A stretch of 64,000 bases of DNA from Virgibacillus salarius. GTDB taxonomy: Bacteria; Bacillota; Bacilli; Bacillales; Amphibacillaceae. Below are positions 24,882 to 33,700 of the stretch, piece after piece (position 1 is the first letter of the stretch; each line of letters opens with the position of its first letter). A program made the position numbers and the translations under genes. The stretch is from the NCBI RefSeq assembly GCF_039521925.1, contig NZ_BAAACY010000145.1, positions 52,535 to 116,534 of the forward strand, given 5' to 3'. The notes beneath the pieces were generated by a model that was not told the DNA's origin, did not search any database, and saw only the letters and a program-made list of their open reading frames with translations.

Positions 24882-27608
24882 TTGGAATATAACGAACAAA
24901 AGGAAACAGTAAAATCAAAAAAGTGGAGACGTGTTGGGACTGGATTTGCGATATTTCTTGGTATAATCATTATCCTCCTATCACTTGGTTTAATAAGCTT
25001 TCAATGGATTATTGACTATATATGGATGGATTCACTTCAATTTGGTAGTATTTTTACAACCATTATTGGCAGTAAAGTCATACTCGGTATTCTTGGATTT
25101 ATCCTCTTCTTTATACTTACATATATTACTATTTCATGGATAAGAAATTCCTACCTTAGTCATTTCCACGATAATCAGCTACCATCGATGATCGAAAACC
25201 TGAAGCAGAGCAGATTATTAATGGCGTCCATATCACTTGTATTCGGTGCGATAGGTAGTATGATTGTACAAGGAATAGGGTGGGAGCCTTTACTGAAAAT
25301 GGTAAATCAATCCTCATTTGGATTAAATGACCCGTATTTTAACATGGATATTTCCTTTTATATGTTTGTCTTGCCATTCATTAAAATGATTGTATACATT
25401 TTACTAGGGTTAAGTATTTTCTATTTAGTAATTGAGATTGGTTTCTATTCCTTTTTTCATTTATATCAAATGAGCCGTTCAGCACAGCTTCATATGGGGA
25501 TTACATTAGGTATGATCGGACTTCTTTTGGCAAGTCACCATTTATTGCAGCCTTATGAATCCATGTTAACCAATCAAGTTAATTTGTTTCAAGAAAGTGC
25601 TGTACATGGGTTAAGTTATACCGATAAACTCGTAAACATTCCGGCATCTTATATTTTAGCTGGTACTGCTGTAATTGGAACAGTATGGATGGTTAGTGCT
25701 TTATATCGTCGGAAATATTATCAGATGATAATCCCCATAGCTGGTTATCTAGGGCTCGTCATTGTAGCGCAGTTAGCTTCTGTCGGTGTTCAACAATTTA
25801 TTGTGTCTCCAAACGAATTCTCTAAGGAGTCACCATATCTAAAGCATAATTTGGAATATACCAGAGCAGCCTATCAATTAGAAAGAATTGATGAGCGAGA
25901 GCATCCAGCTAATCAATCATTGACTGAAGCAATGGTTGATAGGAATAAGTTAACGCTAGACAATGTCAGAGTCAATGATTCAAGACCATTACTAGATATT
26001 TATAATCAATTACAAACATTTAGGACTTACTATAAATTTAATAATATCGACATTGATCGGTATGAGATTAACGGGGAGTACCAGCAAGTGTTTATCGGAG
26101 CGAGGGAATTGAGTACGGTAGACTTACCTTCACAGGCTAAAACATGGGTAAATCAAAAACTCCGGTATACACATGGTTATGGTGTTGCTATGAGTCAGGT
26201 AAATCAAGTTACCGAACAAGGTCAGCCTGAGTATATGGTGAAAAACCTTCCTCCAAAAGGAGAAATAGATATTACTCGTCCGCAAATTTATTTTGGGGAA
26301 CAAGATTACGATAATGTCATCGTGAATAGTAAGAAGGATGAATTTGATTATCCTTCCGGCGATGAGAATGTATCCAATCGATTTGCTGCCAATAGCGGTA
26401 TCTCTTTATCTGGAATCAATCGACTTCTATTTTCGTTACAAGAAGGATCATTTCGTATGTTTGTTTCTGACCAGATAACAAGTGAAAGTCAGATTTTACA
26501 AACGAGAAATATTATGGATCGTGTTGAACGGATTGCTCCATTCTTTCAATACGACAAGGATCCTTATATTTTTGTGAGAGAGAATGGTAGTCTTGCATGG
26601 ATGATTGATGCTTATATAACTGCGGAAAATTATCCGTATGCCAAACCACATGTAGGAAATGAAAATTATATTCGGAATGCAGTAAAAGTAGTAATTGACG
26701 CGTATACTGGAGAAGTTAATTTTTATATGGTTGATAAAGAAGATCCATTATTACAAACATATGCGAAGATGTTTCCAGATCTATTTACAGAGGAAATACC
26801 AGAAGACGTTCGTTCGCATTTTCGATATCCAGAAAGATTATTTACCATTCAAGCAAAAATGTATGGAACATATCATATGACTAATTTAGAAGTATTTTAC
26901 AACAGGGAGGATTATTGGCAATTTCCAACGGAGAAATATTACAATGAAGATATTGAAATAGAGCCCTATTATATCACGATGAAATTGCCAGAGTATGAAG
27001 AAGAAGAGTTCATGCTTATGATGCCATATACTCCAAAGAATCGGCAAAATATGATTGCGTGGATGGGTGTACGAAACGATGGAGAAAACTATGGAGAAAT
27101 GCTTGTGTATCGTTTCCCTAAGCAGAAAAACAGCTATGGGCCACAACAAATCGAGAATAGAATTAATCAAGATAGCACCATTTCCCAAAAATTGAATTTA
27201 TGGTCGCAGGGAGGATCAGAAGTCATTCGAGGAAACCTATTAGCAATTCCGATTGAAGATACAATGTTGTATGTAGAGCCAATTTATATTGAATCCTCAA
27301 ATGCTACTTCTTTACCTGAAGTGAAGCAAATTGTAATGGCATATGATGACCATATTGTTATGGAAGCAACCTTTGATAAAGCATTGGATAAGATACTTCA
27401 ATATATTGATCCAAATCGGGTAGTGGAAGAAGGTCAAAATGATAAAAAATCCAAGGAAGATGAAGGGATTACTGATTCTTCTGAACAAAAACTGCAAGAA
27501 ATAGCAGAGTTGTTTGATGCTTATCAAGCGGCATTATCGGCTGGAAATTGGGAAGAGGCAGCAAAAATAATGACAAGCATTGAGAATAAGTTAGATGACG
27601 TAAAATAA
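24882..27608 (+). CDS. UPF0182 family large membrane protein
   Basis: 908 aa, COG1615/UPF0182. The first third has about seven membrane helices (first near 19-41, 'TGFAIFLGIIIILLSLGLIS'). The large remainder is soluble and probably faces outward, with family blocks such as 'YTRAAYQLERI', 'DNVRVNDSRPLLDIYNQLQTFRTYYKF' in shortened form, 'RQIYFGE'-like 'ITRPQIYFGE', and 'YVEPIYI'. The tail after 840 is charged and helical. The molecular function is unknown throughout the family. Translation starts at TTG 24882 after AGGGGGT. Flanked by terminators on both sides, so it is monocistronic. Confidence 0.9.
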   Translation: MEYNEQKETVKSKKWRRVGTGFAIFLGIIIILLSLGLISFQWIIDYIWMDSLQFGSIFTTIIGSKVILGILGFILFFILTYITISWIRNSYLSHFHDNQLPSMIENLKQSRLLMASISLVFGAIGSMIVQGIGWEPLLKMVNQSSFGLNDPYFNMDISFYMFVLPFIKMIVYILLGLSIFYLVIEIGFYSFFHLYQMSRSAQLHMGITLGMIGLLLASHHLLQPYESMLTNQVNLFQESAVHGLSYTDKLVNIPASYILAGTAVIGTVWMVSALYRRKYYQMIIPIAGYLGLVIVAQLASVGVQQFIVSPNEFSKESPYLKHNLEYTRAAYQLERIDEREHPANQSLTEAMVDRNKLTLDNVRVNDSRPLLDIYNQLQTFRTYYKFNNIDIDRYEINGEYQQVFIGARELSTVDLPSQAKTWVNQKLRYTHGYGVAMSQVNQVTEQGQPEYMVKNLPPKGEIDITRPQIYFGEQDYDNVIVNSKKDEFDYPSGDENVSNRFAANSGISLSGINRLLFSLQEGSFRMFVSDQITSESQILQTRNIMDRVERIAPFFQYDKDPYIFVRENGSLAWMIDAYITAENYPYAKPHVGNENYIRNAVKVVIDAYTGEVNFYMVDKEDPLLQTYAKMFPDLFTEEIPEDVRSHFRYPERLFTIQAKMYGTYHMTNLEVFYNREDYWQFPTEKYYNEDIEIEPYYITMKLPEYEEEEFMLMMPYTPKNRQNMIAWMGVRNDGENYGEMLVYRFPKQKNSYGPQQIENRINQDSTISQKLNLWSQGGSEVIRGNLLAIPIEDTMLYVEPIYIESSNATSLPEVKQIVMAYDDHIVMEATFDKALDKILQYIDPNRVVEEGQNDKKSKEDEGITDSSEQKLQEIAELFDAYQAALSAGNWEEAAKIMTSIENKLDDVK

Positions 27609-27642
27609 GTTAAACTTTATATTCTTTTATAGAAAAAGGAAG

Positions 27643-27685
27643 TCAGGGCGCTATGATAGCGCCCTGATTGTATAGGTTGTTCTTT
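27643..27685 (+). terminator. Intrinsic terminator after the UPF0182 gene
   Basis: Perfect 12-bp stem TCAGGGCGCTAT / ATAGCGCCCTGA (27643-27667) around a single G, followed by a loose T-rich stretch. Confidence 0.7.
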
Positions 27686-27737
27686 TATACTGAAATAACG
27701 AAGAACACCAAAAAACTAATTTTTTATAAGAAAGGTA

Positions 27738-27887
27738 TTACAACCAAGCTGCGCCAACGATAATAAGAAGAATGAATAAGACTACAATCAAGGCAAATCC
27801 GCCAACACCGTAACCATATCCACCACCTGCTGGAGCTCCATAACCATAGCCTCCGCAGCCACAACTAGATCCATAACCGAATCCCAT
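27738..27887 (-). CDS. YjcZ-family small spore protein (49 aa)
   Basis: A Gly/Tyr-rich head (MGFGYGSSCGCGGYGYG) with C-G-C, then one hydrophobic helix 'FALIVVLFILLIIVGAAWL' at the C-terminus. This two-part plan is the YjcZ/YuaI-like sporulation family, whose members sit in or near the spore membrane; function unknown. AGGAGGGG precedes ATG 27887. Followed upstream by a second, shorter paralogue. Confidence 0.88.
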   Translation of the reverse strand: MGFGYGSSCGCGGYGYGAPAGGGYGYGVGGFALIVVLFILLIIVGAAWL

Positions 27888-27918
27888 TTAAACCCCTCCT
27901 ACTAATTTATATAGCCTA

Positions 27919-28020
27919 TTAACAAACGTAAGCTGCACCTACGATAATCAACAGGATAAATAAGACTACAATTAAAGCAAAGCCACTGCCGTAGCCATAT
28001 CCGCCTACTGCTTCACCCAT
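27919..28020 (-). CDS. YjcZ-family small spore protein (33 aa)
   Basis: Second member of the pair: MGEAVGGYGYGSGFALIVVL and the same hydrophobic helix ending A-A-Y-V-C. A GGAGGTG lies nine bases before ATG 28020. The hydrophobic helix is nearly identical to that of the neighbour, and the Gly/Tyr head is shorter, so this is a tandem duplication. Confidence 0.87.
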   Translation of the reverse strand: MGEAVGGYGYGSGFALIVVLFILLIIVGAAYVC

Positions 28021-28229
28021 GTTGCTAACACCTCCAGTCCGTTTACATTAATAATGTATGAGCACAGATAAGAATTGATATAGGTTATCACCCAGATCAT
28101 CAGAATTTGGGCGCTATTTCTCTGGAAAATCTCTTTATTTCCGCTATTCACCTGATACATCTGTCTTTTACAATGCAATATTTTATACATAAAATGTTGT
28201 ATCTGTACTACAAATGGGGGGTGAATGAT

Positions 28230-28484
28230 ATGTCAGGATCACATTACTATTCCGTTTGTCAACGACATAAAGGTAAAGCTGTCGAAATTAAAACACACAA
28301 TGGGAGAGTTCATCGAGGGATAATTGACCGTGTTAGCTCCAATCGAGTATATTTACGACCACTTGGTCAGCAAGGCTTAGGCGGATTTGGAATTGGATTT
28401 TATGGACCGGGTTATGGTTTCGGATTTGGTGTCGCACTTGGAGCCATTGCAACGTTGGCGGTATTGCCATTTTTCTTCTGGTAG
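28230..28484 (+). CDS. Small protein with an Sm-like start and a Gly-rich hydrophobic tail (84 aa)
   Basis: 84 aa starting at ATG 28230 behind GGGGGGTGA. Residues 8-40 ('CQRHKGKAVEIKTHNGRVHR' then 'GIIDRVSSNRVYLRPL') have the pattern of an Sm1-like strand set: G-x-x-V-x-I-x-T-x-N-G-x-x-H-x-G. The tail is Gly/Phe-rich and hydrophobic ('GFGIGFYGPGYGFGFG', then 'IATLAVLPFFFW') and could be membrane-embedded. I do not recognise a named family. The position next to two YjcZ genes and the Gly/Tyr/Phe-rich tail suggest a spore-envelope protein; this is inference. A large hairpin follows. Confidence 0.7.
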   Translation: MSGSHYYSVCQRHKGKAVEIKTHNGRVHRGIIDRVSSNRVYLRPLGQQGLGGFGIGFYGPGYGFGFGVALGAIATLAVLPFFFW

Positions 28485-28518
28485 TAAGAGAAAGGATGAG
28501 ACAAACGTATTTTATTCA

Positions 28519-28564
28519 CCTAATAATCCGAACGATTTCAGTTGAATCATTTCGGATTATTAGG
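28519..28564. terminator. Long perfect hairpin downstream of the Sm-like gene
   Basis: 14-bp perfect stem CCTAATAATCCGAA (28519-28532) with its complement (28551-28564). It lies within a short family C-like start (GGATGAGACAAA at 28495). Probable terminator isolating the type VII operon. Confidence 0.65.
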
Positions 28565-28725
28565 TTCTATCATTGATCCAGCAAATTTTGGGTTAACTAT
28601 TATAGTTTTGTAGGAAATTAGTAATGTCAACATCTAGTATTATAGTACTTATGAGTGGTAAGAGACTTTAAAGGCATTCAATTTCATGGTTATAAATACT
28701 TATTTTTGAAAAGATTCTATTTAAG

Positions 28726-28757
28726 TGGTAGCTACTACCAATATTTTCTTTTATAAT
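28726..28757 (+). promoter_or_regulatory. Promoter region of the type VII secretion operon with a palindrome
   Basis: TATAAT at 28752-28757 lies 42 bases before the yukE start. The expected -35 position is occupied by the palindrome TGGTAGCTACTACCA (28726-28740) rather than a TTGACA-like box. This suggests activator-dependent expression; B. subtilis yuk needs DegU. Confidence 0.45.
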
Positions 28758-28799
28758 GGCACTAAAGAACGATAGATATTAAAGTTGGAGGAAGTTTGT

Positions 28800-29093
28800 A
28801 TGTCTGGCATGATGCGTATAAGTCCTGAAGAATTAGCAACTATTGCTCAACAGTATGGTATGGAAAGCGGAAATGTACTAAATATTGTGGGTAATTTGGA
28901 TGGGCTAATGGAAAAATTAGAGGAAATCTGGGAAGGTAATGCAAAAGATGCGTTTGCGGGACAATATGAAGAATTACGTCCTTCATTCATGCAAATGGTT
29001 GAATTGTTAGAGGATGTGCAGAGACAATTAGCTTCAACGGCACAAACACTCCATGATACGGATGCAACTATTGCTAGTCAAATGCGTAAATAA
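28800..29093 (+). CDS. yukE: WXG100 secreted protein YukE/EsxA
   Basis: Small helical-hairpin substrate of the type VII (Ess/Yuk) system, 97 aa, exactly the B. subtilis YukE length. The turn motif W-E-G is at residues 44-46 ('EEIWEGNAKDAF'), between two amphipathic helices. The tail 'LHDTDATIASQMRK' holds a degenerate form of the C-terminal secretion signal. ATG 28800 has GGAGG nine bases upstream; an earlier ATG at 28785 lies before that site. First gene of the operon, separated from yukD by a terminator-like hairpin, which would favour high expression of the secreted subunit. Confidence 0.95.
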   Translation: MSGMMRISPEELATIAQQYGMESGNVLNIVGNLDGLMEKLEEIWEGNAKDAFAGQYEELRPSFMQMVELLEDVQRQLASTAQTLHDTDATIASQMRK

Positions 29094-29158
29094 GACTCTA
29101 AGTTGTAGTTATTTTGTTTCTTTTTTATGCGGATAATAACAGAAATAGTAAGTTTGTC

Positions 29159-29197
29159 ATAGTGCCGCAGTATGTAAATTGCCGGCACTATTTTTTA
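29159..29197 (+). terminator. Internal terminator/attenuator between yukE and yukD
   Basis: Stem ATAGTGCCG (29159-29167) with CGGCACTAT (29183-29191), followed by six T. It ends 30 bases before the yukD start and looks like a full intrinsic terminator, so only part of transcripts should reach the membrane machinery genes. Confidence 0.8.
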
Positions 29198-29226
29198 CGA
29201 AATAGAAAATAATAGGGGAGAAAAAC

Positions 29227-29466
29227 ATGTATATACATGTCACGGTTAATATTGAACGCTATCATCAAGAAAATATAGAACTGCGATTATCTGATCAATT
29301 TATGATTAAACAGCTGATTGATATCACATGGCAGGCGAAACAAATAGAAGGAAAACCAAGAGAAGGACATTGGATACGCGTAAAAAATAAGGAACGTGTT
29401 TATAATGGTGGGTTAACCTTACAAGCATGTGGCATTACAACAGGAGACTGTATCGAAATCCTATAA
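29227..29466 (+). CDS. yukD: YukD/EsaB ubiquitin-like type VII component
   Basis: 79-aa ubiquitin-fold protein: 'YIHVTVNIERYHQENIELRL', then 'LIDITWQAKQ', ending 'GITTGDCIEIL'. It lacks the C-terminal Gly-Gly of ubiquitin, as YukD does, so conjugation is not expected. It is a cytosolic accessory factor of type VII secretion. RBS AGGGGAG just upstream. Confidence 0.93.
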   Translation: MYIHVTVNIERYHQENIELRLSDQFMIKQLIDITWQAKQIEGKPREGHWIRVKNKERVYNGGLTLQACGITTGDCIEIL

Positions 29467-29505
29467 AGATACTAGATGGAATTGATAGTTTAAAGGAGCA
29501 AAGAA

Positions 29506-30729
29506 ATGTCTGAGGAGCTTACATATTTAGAGAAACAAACAGACGCAGCTATTTCGTATGAACATGGAAAAATAGAAATCAGTTTTCACCGTGCAAAAGT
29601 AAAACTTAACGATCAATTAGAAATTGAATGGTTAAAGTCCATTAATCAAGAGATCCGTAAAGAAATAGTTCGAACGGAAGACGAATTAAAAATCTATCTG
29701 TCGCCACCTAAATCTTATCATGCTTTTCATAAACTATACTCCAAGAGTGAACAGGCACAGTGGCAGTTTGCATATAACTTAGTTCAACATATACAAAAAC
29801 ATGCCTTAAAACGATTAAAAATTATTGTTTGTCCTGAGAATATATTGTTTGACTATGGATTGAATCCCCATTTTTTACATTATGGTGTAAGTGAAAGCAT
29901 ACCACCTTATGAAGATAATGATGAAAGGTTATGGAGAGAAGTTAGGGCAGTTATTGCGGAGATAGCAGATAATAAAATTGATTTCGCTTCCTATGTAAAA
30001 CACCATGAAACACTTGATCTGTCGCCAATTGCAAAGCAAATTATGGATGCAGAAACTTATGAACAGTTACAGTCGATTATCACTCATCAATTACAAAATA
30101 AAGAGAAAGATGAGCAGTCTGTATTACATGTGCCAGCAAAAAAATGGAAAGTACAACGCTACACTTTGATCGCTGTATCTCTATTATTAATCCCAACGCT
30201 TTTCTATAGTTTATTTGCACTGTTTTTCAAAATCCCGCAGACAAACGCTTATATAGATAGTAACCGGTCATTTATGGAAGAACAGTATAGTTCTGTGGTA
30301 ACAACGCTTGAAAACTATGATGAAGCATCTATGCCTTATGGAGTGAAATATCAGCTTGCTTCCTCTTACATTGTTAATGAATCATTAACAGAAAATCAAA
30401 AACAAAATGTTCAAAATACCATTACTTTACAGTCTGATGAGCGATATTTCTCTTATTGGATTAATATTGGACGTGGTAACTATCAAGAAGCAATTGACAC
30501 CGCTAGGTTATTGGAGGACCGAGATTTAATCGTGTATGGTCTATTAAAACAACGTGAAGCATTAAAAATAGATCAAGAGCTTAGTGGAGATGAAAGAGAG
30601 GAAAGACTAAATAAAATTGAACGAGAAATAGATGACTATCAAGAAACAATGGATCAAGTCCAGGAGGGTAGCTCAGGGCAAGACGAACCACCAATTGATG
30701 AAGAAGCGAAATCAAACAATGGCGATTAA
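29506..30729 (+). CDS. essB: YukC/EssB type VII membrane component
   Basis: 407 aa. Residues 1-210 form the cytosolic pseudokinase-like domain ('LKRLKIIVCPENILFDYGL' region). One membrane helix lies at about 219-241 ('TLIAVSLLLIPTLFYSLFAL'), and the external C-terminal half is helical and ends in a charged tail. EssB bridges the membrane and binds EssC and YueB/EsaA. The RBS is AAAGGAG before ATG 29506. Confidence 0.93.
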   Translation: MSEELTYLEKQTDAAISYEHGKIEISFHRAKVKLNDQLEIEWLKSINQEIRKEIVRTEDELKIYLSPPKSYHAFHKLYSKSEQAQWQFAYNLVQHIQKHALKRLKIIVCPENILFDYGLNPHFLHYGVSESIPPYEDNDERLWREVRAVIAEIADNKIDFASYVKHHETLDLSPIAKQIMDAETYEQLQSIITHQLQNKEKDEQSVLHVPAKKWKVQRYTLIAVSLLLIPTLFYSLFALFFKIPQTNAYIDSNRSFMEEQYSSVVTTLENYDEASMPYGVKYQLASSYIVNESLTENQKQNVQNTITLQSDERYFSYWINIGRGNYQEAIDTARLLEDRDLIVYGLLKQREALKIDQELSGDEREERLNKIEREIDDYQETMDQVQEGSSGQDEPPIDEEAKSNNGD

Positions 30730-30756
30730 ACACAGTTTACAACAGGAGGTGATCTT

Positions 30757-33700
30757 ATGGAGCATCTGTGGTTATTTTATAATGGGTCCTATCAATACCA
30801 ATCACTTAGCGGATTACAAGATATTTTAATAGGGAATAGTTTAAGCGACACAATTACGATTCAATCCATCTCCTTAGACTCATCAAAGATCTTAATTCGT
30901 AAAACGGGCGTTCAAAAGTTGGAAGTATTTCATGGCGGGCATTTTAAAGGTGAAATTGAACCCGACAAGCCGCATGAATTAAACATAAACAATCAAATGA
31001 TAAAGCTTGTTTATCGATACCAGGAGTATCAAGAAAAAGACTATTACATTGGCAACCATTCGGAGCTGATCATACGTGATTTTTCCTTAGTAAGGCATGA
31101 TGGTTCGTGGATATTACAACCTACTAACGATTCTGTTTTTCGAAATGGTGAAATTGTCAAAGGAGTAACACCCATACAGTATGGCGATAAATTGTTACAT
31201 CAATATATATTCTTTTCTATTAAGAAAAACGATATCTTAACCGTTTACGCGCATAATCAATTTTCTATAGAATTAACAGAAATGAAAGAGCCAACATCGG
31301 TTATGAAGGAAAAGTATCCATCGTTTCGTAGAACACCTCGTATGATTTATGAAATGCCCGATGATAAAGTTGCTTTTTCGTTTCCTTCTGAGGAAATTGA
31401 TGATGAAAGACGAGGAATCTGGCTAATTATTTTACCTCCGCTCATGATGCTTATTGTTATGGGGGTTGTAGCCTTGTTACGTCCACGAGGTATTTTTATT
31501 TTGATTTCTCTAGCAATGTTTGGTACATCGCTAATAACTTCTACTGTACAATATTTTAAAGAAAAGAAAAATCAGCTTAAGAAGCAGGAAAAGCGAAAAA
31601 GGTTATATACACGCTATTTAAAAAATAAGCGTGAAGAACTTTACCAGTTATCGAATAAACAGCGTGAGGTACTTTATTATCATTTCCCTTCATTTGAACG
31701 CATGAAGTATTTGACAAAAGAAATTAGTGATCGTATCTGGGAACGAACATTAGTAAGTAATGACTTTTTGCGGTTTCGTATTGGTAGAGCAAGAGTGCCA
31801 TCTACCTACGATGTTTCTGTCCAACGAAGTGATATGTCCAACCAAGAAATGGATGATTTATTGGAAAAATCACAGGAGCTTGTTGCCCATTATAAGTATG
31901 TCAATAATGTACCATTAGTTATTGATCTATCCCAAGGTTCAATGGGAATGGTTGGTAAAGATTCAATCGTAAAGAAGGAAATTCAGCAAATTGTTGGTCA
32001 ATTAAGTTTTTCCCAAAGCTATCATGATATTCGATTTGTAACTATATTTCATGAGGAAGAGTATAAGCAATGGGAGTGGATGAAATGGTTGCCACATTTT
32101 CAGTTACCACATACATACGCTAAAGGATTCATTTATAATGAACAGACACGTGATCAACTACTTTCTTCCATTTATGAAATGTTAAAGGAACGAGATTTAG
32201 ACGAAGAAAAGGGTAAAATAACCTTTTCTCCGCATTTTGTGTTTATCATTACGAACCGTCAGTTAATTTCTGAACATGCTATATTAGAATATTTAGAAGG
32301 TGAACACGCTTCAATTGGCATCTCAACTATTTTTGCAGCAGATACGAAAGAAAGCTTATCGGAGCATATACACACCTTGGTAAGATACATTGATGATCAG
32401 CAAGGAGATATCTTGATTCAACATCAAAAAGCCGTACATATACCATTTAAACTTGACGGGCATCAAAAACAGGATAATGAAACCTTTGCGCGAACGCTGA
32501 GATCTTTGGATCATCAATTAGGGATGAACAATTCAATTCCAGAGAAAGTAACCTTCTTACAATTATTTCAATCAGCAGATATTCGTTGTTTAGACATTGC
32601 CAATAAGTGGCGAGAGAATCAGTCCGCCAAATCACTTGCTGTACCAGTTGGTCTTAAAGGAAAAGATGATCACGTATTATTAAACCTACATGAAAAAGCA
32701 CATGGACCACATGGTTTGTTAGCTGGTACAACGGGCTCAGGAAAAAGTGAATTTCTACAAACCTATATTTTATCTTTAGCTGTTCATTTTCATCCTTACG
32801 AGGTAGCTTTTCTATTAATAGATTATAAGGGTGGTGGGATGGCTCAGCCATTTAAACACATTCCGCATTTATTAGGTACAATCACAAACATTGAAGGGAG
32901 TAATAATTTTAGTAAACGAGCACTTGCTTCAATTAAAAGTGAATTGAGAAGACGGCAGCGTTTATTTGATCTCCATGAAGTAAATCATATTCATGATTAT
33001 ATGCTTCTATATAAGCGAGGGGATGCCGTGGAACCAATGCCGCATCTCTTTTTAATCTCTGATGAATTTGCAGAGCTAAAGAGAGAAGAACCGGAATTTA
33101 TTAGAGAATTAGTTAGTGCTGCACGAATTGGAAGAAGTTTGGGAGTACACTTAATTCTTGCTACGCAAAAACCTGGTGGTATTATTGATGACCAAATTTG
33201 GAGCAATGCACGGTTCAAGATTGCTTTAAAAGTTCAAGAGGAAAGTGATAGCAAAGAGGTTCTGAAGAATGGTGATGCGTCAAAAATCACAACCACTGGA
33301 CGAGGATATTTACAAGTTGGAAATAATGAGGTATATGAACTTTTTCAATCCGCGTGGAGTGGGGGACCATATACAAAGGATGCGTTTGGTACGGAGGATG
33401 AAGTTGCGTTGGTTACAGACTTAGGTCTTATTCCTTTATCAGAGGTTTCAACAGAAGAAAGTGGAGCAAGGCATAAGAAAACGGAAATAGATGCAGTGGT
33501 AGAGGAAATCTCCAAGGTGCAAGAGGAATTGCAAATCCGCAAATTACAAAGTCCTTGGCTACCTCCTCTCCCACAGAGAATTACAAAAACAGAGGACAAC
33601 ATTGTAGCAGATAATGCGTACGAGATAGGTTTGGTAGATGAACCTGATCAACAAAGACAGACTAGTTATCTTTATCGTGTCATGGACGATGGAAACATTG

